Shown here: positions 5,912 through 7,628 of the stretch, in pieces
How positions within the stretch are numbered: the stretch's first letter is position 1
How the letters are laid out: every line of letters starts with the position of its first letter
Origin: Myxococcales bacterium
Lineage (GTDB): Bacteria; Myxococcota; Bradymonadia; REDH01
Assembly: GCA_018970625.1 (NCBI GenBank)
Contig: JAGWVZ010000165.1
Coordinates: forward strand, 1-7,628
Reading direction: 5' to 3'
Length of the DNA: 7,628 nt
Notes under the pieces: model-generated
Told to the model about the DNA's origin: nothing
Databases searched by the model: none
What the model saw: only the letters and a program-made list of their open reading frames with translations
Translations under genes and position numbers: made by a program

Positions 5912-7090
5912 TTATTCGTCGTCGTCATCGGCCGACGGACCGTCGGGGGGCTCCCCTGAGTCCTCGGTGGGCGCGGGCACGACCGAACGAGCGACCTCGT
6001 CATCCATGCGTCGTTGCAGCAGAAACGCCGCCCTGCGAACGGTCTCGTAAGGAATGCGCACGCTGAACTGCATGCCGCCCTGCTCATCGACGACGAGGCC
6101 ACTGGCCTCTGTGCCGGCCATGTCCTCCAGCAAAAAAGGCAGCGGCGGCGCGTCATCGCGGGACATCCCACGCAGATCGAAGGCCAGGTCCGTCGCCATC
6201 TCGCGCGCGAGCAGGTGCTCGGCGAGCTGTTCATAGACGTCCGCGCCGGACTCTGGAGGCAGCTCGACGGGCACGGGGCCATCGTAGCGGATCGTGAACA
6301 CGTTGGACGCGACCTCGTACCGACCATCGTCCACCATGCGGGGCCGATGCAGCTCGGCGAACGTGCGGTCGAATTCGGCCCCAAACACTATCCCACGCAA
6401 AATCTCGCGCACCGCCACGGCCTCGCTCTGCAGGGCGGGCTCCAGCGTCGGAGGCTCGCGCAGAATCGGGTCGCCATCGATCAGCCGGTCGAGCTGAACG
6501 AGCGCCTGACGCGCCTGATCCGGGTTGGCCAGAGCGGCCGGATTGTCCGGATCATTCAGATCAATCGGCAACGTTGGCTCGGCCAGAATCGCCTGCCGGG
6601 CACGCGCCATCAGGTAATCGCCCCATTCGGTCATCAGCGTCGCGTCGCGATCCCGCGCCAGCAGACTCGTGACGGCCAGCTCGTACCCCTCGCGATCCGC
6701 AGGCTCCAGCAGATTCTCGCCGCGGCTCTGCATCAACAACGCCCGGTACCAGTCGCGTTCGACCTGCAGGGCCCGACGACGCTCCTCGTCGCCCGCGGGC
6801 ATGGCCGCCAGCTCGTCCAACACGGCGCGGGCCGCGTTCAGATCGCCTTCCGTCGTCAAAAACTCCGCCAGCCGAACCCTTATCTCGACGCTCGCCGGAA
6901 ACTTCTGCAGGGCGCTCACAAAGGCCGCGCGTGCAGCCTCGACATCGCCGCTCGTGGCCAGCGCCGCGGCCGCCACGGCCAGTTCACGCTCCGAACGCTC
7001 GGGCTCGCACGCGGCGACACCCACCACCAGCACCAGGGGCATCAACCACCGTCGACCAAACCGGGTCCGCAAGGCAGAACAAACGGGCAT
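5912..7090 (-). CDS. TPR-like lipoprotein with acidic tail, function unknown
   Basis: The 392-residue protein starts with a clear lipoprotein signal: basic n-region RTRFGRR, hydrophobic MPLVLVVG and lipobox VAAC with Cys28. Residues about 37-110 look like two to three tetratricopeptide-type helical pairs (GDVEAARAAFVSALQKFP and GDLNAARAVLDELAAMP), usually a protein-binding scaffold. The middle is helical. The C-terminal region from about 280 (NVFTIRYDGPVPVELPPE) looks more beta-rich, and the last 20 residues are Pro- and Asp-rich (ADDDDE end). I cannot assign a named family. The predicted place is membrane-anchored outside the cytoplasm. A start at 7042 has a closer ribosome-binding-like GGTGG but would remove the basic n-region, so 7090 is preferred. 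It heads the minus-strand gene series; the next gene begins 139 bp downstream. The 440-residue open frame opposite it is a shadow. Confidence 0.82.
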   Translation of the reverse strand: MPVCSALRTRFGRRWLMPLVLVVGVAACEPERSERELAVAAAALATSGDVEAARAAFVSALQKFPASVEIRVRLAEFLTTEGDLNAARAVLDELAAMPAGDEERRRALQVERDWYRALLMQSRGENLLEPADREGYELAVTSLLARDRDATLMTEWGDYLMARARQAILAEPTLPIDLNDPDNPAALANPDQARQALVQLDRLIDGDPILREPPTLEPALQSEAVAVREILRGIVFGAEFDRTFAELHRPRMVDDGRYEVASNVFTIRYDGPVPVELPPESGADVYEQLAEHLLAREMATDLAFDLRGMSRDDAPPLPFLLEDMAGTEASGLVVDEQGGMQFSVRIPYETVRRAAFLLQRRMDDEVARSVVPAPTEDSGEPPDGPSADDDDE

Positions 7091-7279
7091 GCCAGATCAG
7101 GGTCAGTGGGCGACATCGCCCATACAACGGGAACGCCAGCGCAGGCACAGCCGGCTGGCACGTCGTCGGTACTTCGGAACGGCGCCGCTGAAAAGGGGAA
7201 TCACGGTCACCGAACGGTTGACCCCGGCCCAACTCCCCTTCCCCCCTCGCGCAAGACGTCAAAGCGAGCGTCATCCTCC

Positions 7280-7297
7280 TGTGACCTCGCCGTCACA
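7280..7297. promoter_or_regulatory. Operator-like inverted repeat TGTGAC-N6-GTCACA
   Basis: Two perfect 6-bp half-sites flank 6 bp, giving an 18-bp dyad typical of a dimeric regulator. It resembles a CRP/FNR-family site (TGTGA-N6-TCACA), but the half-sites are two bases further apart. It lies in the divergent intergenic region, about 190 bp upstream of the lipoprotein start. The binder cannot be named. Confidence 0.4.
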
Positions 7298-7367
7298 ACC
7301 CGATCCGTGGCAGCGGCCGAGCCACCCGCGCCCTGAAAAAATTTCATGCTGCGGGGGCAAATGGGGC

Positions 7368-7395
7368 TTGCGCCCCCCCCCTTCGCTGCTATGGT
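7368..7395 (+). promoter_or_regulatory. Possible promoter of the small right-edge ORF, with a C-tract spacer
   Basis: TTGCGC (7368-7373) and TATGGT (7390-7395) are spaced by 16 bp, matching three and four of six consensus bases. The spacer is mostly a run of C. An AT-rich patch lies upstream at 7334-7346. Transcription would start near 7402, leaving a leader of about 90 nt before the ATG at 7493. The assignment is tentative. Confidence 0.4.
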
Positions 7396-7492
7396 CTGCG
7401 CCCGTTTGGCGGTCACCTGCGATTCTGCAGAGAACCGGTCTGTTGGAACCTCGCCGCCAGGGTTCCACGTGGTGCGTCAGGAGTTCACGTTC

Positions 7493-7615
7493 ATGCGAAT
7501 CGAAGCGTCGGGATACCGCCTGCCCTCGCAGTCGGCCCACGGGCATGCATCGGCTCAACCCCGATACATGCGATGGCTCGATCGTCTGAACACGCTCGCT
7601 GGCGTGTTGCGCTAA
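7493..7615 (+). CDS. Small hypothetical protein of 40 residues
   Basis: The product, beginning MRIEASGYRLPSQ and ending LNTLAGVLR, is not recognised. The reason to keep it is the ribosome binding site: CAGGAG is followed nine bases later by the ATG at 7493, and a plausible promoter lies upstream. The peptide has no signal sequence or membrane segment. It is mildly basic and amphipathic near the end (RWLDRLNTLAGVL). The frame stays open upstream to 7346, but that segment is the promoter and leader region and has unlikely composition. It could be a leader peptide for a gene beyond the window edge, a genuine small protein, or chance. Confidence 0.4.
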   Translation: MRIEASGYRLPSQSAHGHASAQPRYMRWLDRLNTLAGVLR

Positions 7616-7628
7616 CGAAACGCCGACA

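Larger units (their letters stand above)
7091..7492. other. Divergent intergenic region with several palindromes
   Basis: This 402-bp stretch separates the minus-strand lipoprotein gene from the small plus-strand ORF. I see no convincing gene in it. Open frames on both strands have unlikely composition. It contains a GGGCG-ACAT-CGCCC hairpin (7108-7121) close to the lipoprotein start, the palindrome TGTGAC-N6-GTCACA (7280-7297), an AT patch TGAAAAAATTTCA (7334-7346), a C9 tract (7373-7381) and a possible plus-strand promoter (7368-7395). Regulatory sites for both directions are expected here. Confidence 0.6.

Noticed and set aside
5302..6066. A 254-residue plus-strand frame with hydrophobic runs (FVFGIVFVAFL)
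   Set aside because: The hydrophobic run is the reverse reading of acidic GAC/GAA/GAG codons of the minus-strand acidic gene, which has a ribosome binding site and a recognisable C-terminal module.
6984..7274. A minus-strand ORF of 96 residues preceded by AGGAGG
   Set aside because: The AGGAGG touches the ATG with no spacer, the product is Cys/Arg/Pro-rich without structure, and it overlaps the lipoprotein signal-peptide region.
6014..7336. A 440-residue open frame on the plus strand
   Set aside because: It lies opposite the lipoprotein gene and is rich in Arg, His and Gln with no hydrophobic core. It is a reverse-strand shadow of GC-rich coding DNA.
1..7628. CRISPR array, transposase or integrase gene
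   Set aside because: No regularly spaced repeats and no recombinase or transposase motifs were seen, so the element inferred at ssrA has no surviving integrase in this window.

Overview
This is a compact, GC-rich bacterial window. Nearly all genes lie on the minus strand, and at its centre is the trans-translation pair smpB and ssrA (tmRNA). The organism cannot be named from the sequence. A small acidic protein whose C-terminal module has the form 'D-I-x-H-x-x-F-G-x-G-x-V ... V-L-F-x-D ... L-V-H' recalls proteins common in Myxococcota and other former Deltaproteobacteria. The TPR-type lipoproteins fit the same suggestion, which remains inference.

Layout, read in the direction of minus-strand transcription (right to left): a TPR-like lipoprotein (7090-5912); an acidic-tailed small protein (5772-5308); a second lipoprotein (5193-3958); a PLP-dependent 8-amino-7-oxononanoate synthase, bioF (3961-2783), whose GTG start overlaps the preceding stop by 4 bp; smpB (2773-2261), starting 9 bp after bioF; ssrA (2052-1683) with its own TTGACA-type promoter; and a saccharopine-dehydrogenase-like NAD(P)-binding protein (about 1481-375). 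On the plus strand, a small hypothetical ORF at the left edge converges on the dehydrogenase with overlapping stop codons. Another at the right edge (7493-7615) diverges from the lipoprotein gene across a 402-bp intergenic region.

How the genes work together: SmpB and tmRNA form the ribosome-rescue system, and tmRNA here encodes the degradation tag ANNNVEFAVAA. bioF would feed biotin synthesis but no other bio gene is present. The spacing suggests that lipoprotein, bioF and smpB are co-transcribed. The two lipoproteins and the acidic protein between them have no function I can name.

The most unusual stretch is the 3' flank of ssrA (1574-1710). The last 29 bp of the tmRNA gene region are repeated exactly 103 bp downstream. 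A 14-bp part of the T-arm also occurs between the two copies in inverted orientation. This looks like the scar of a mobile element that used the ssrA 3' end as its attachment site. The 5' end of the next gene lies right beside it and has no good ATG start.
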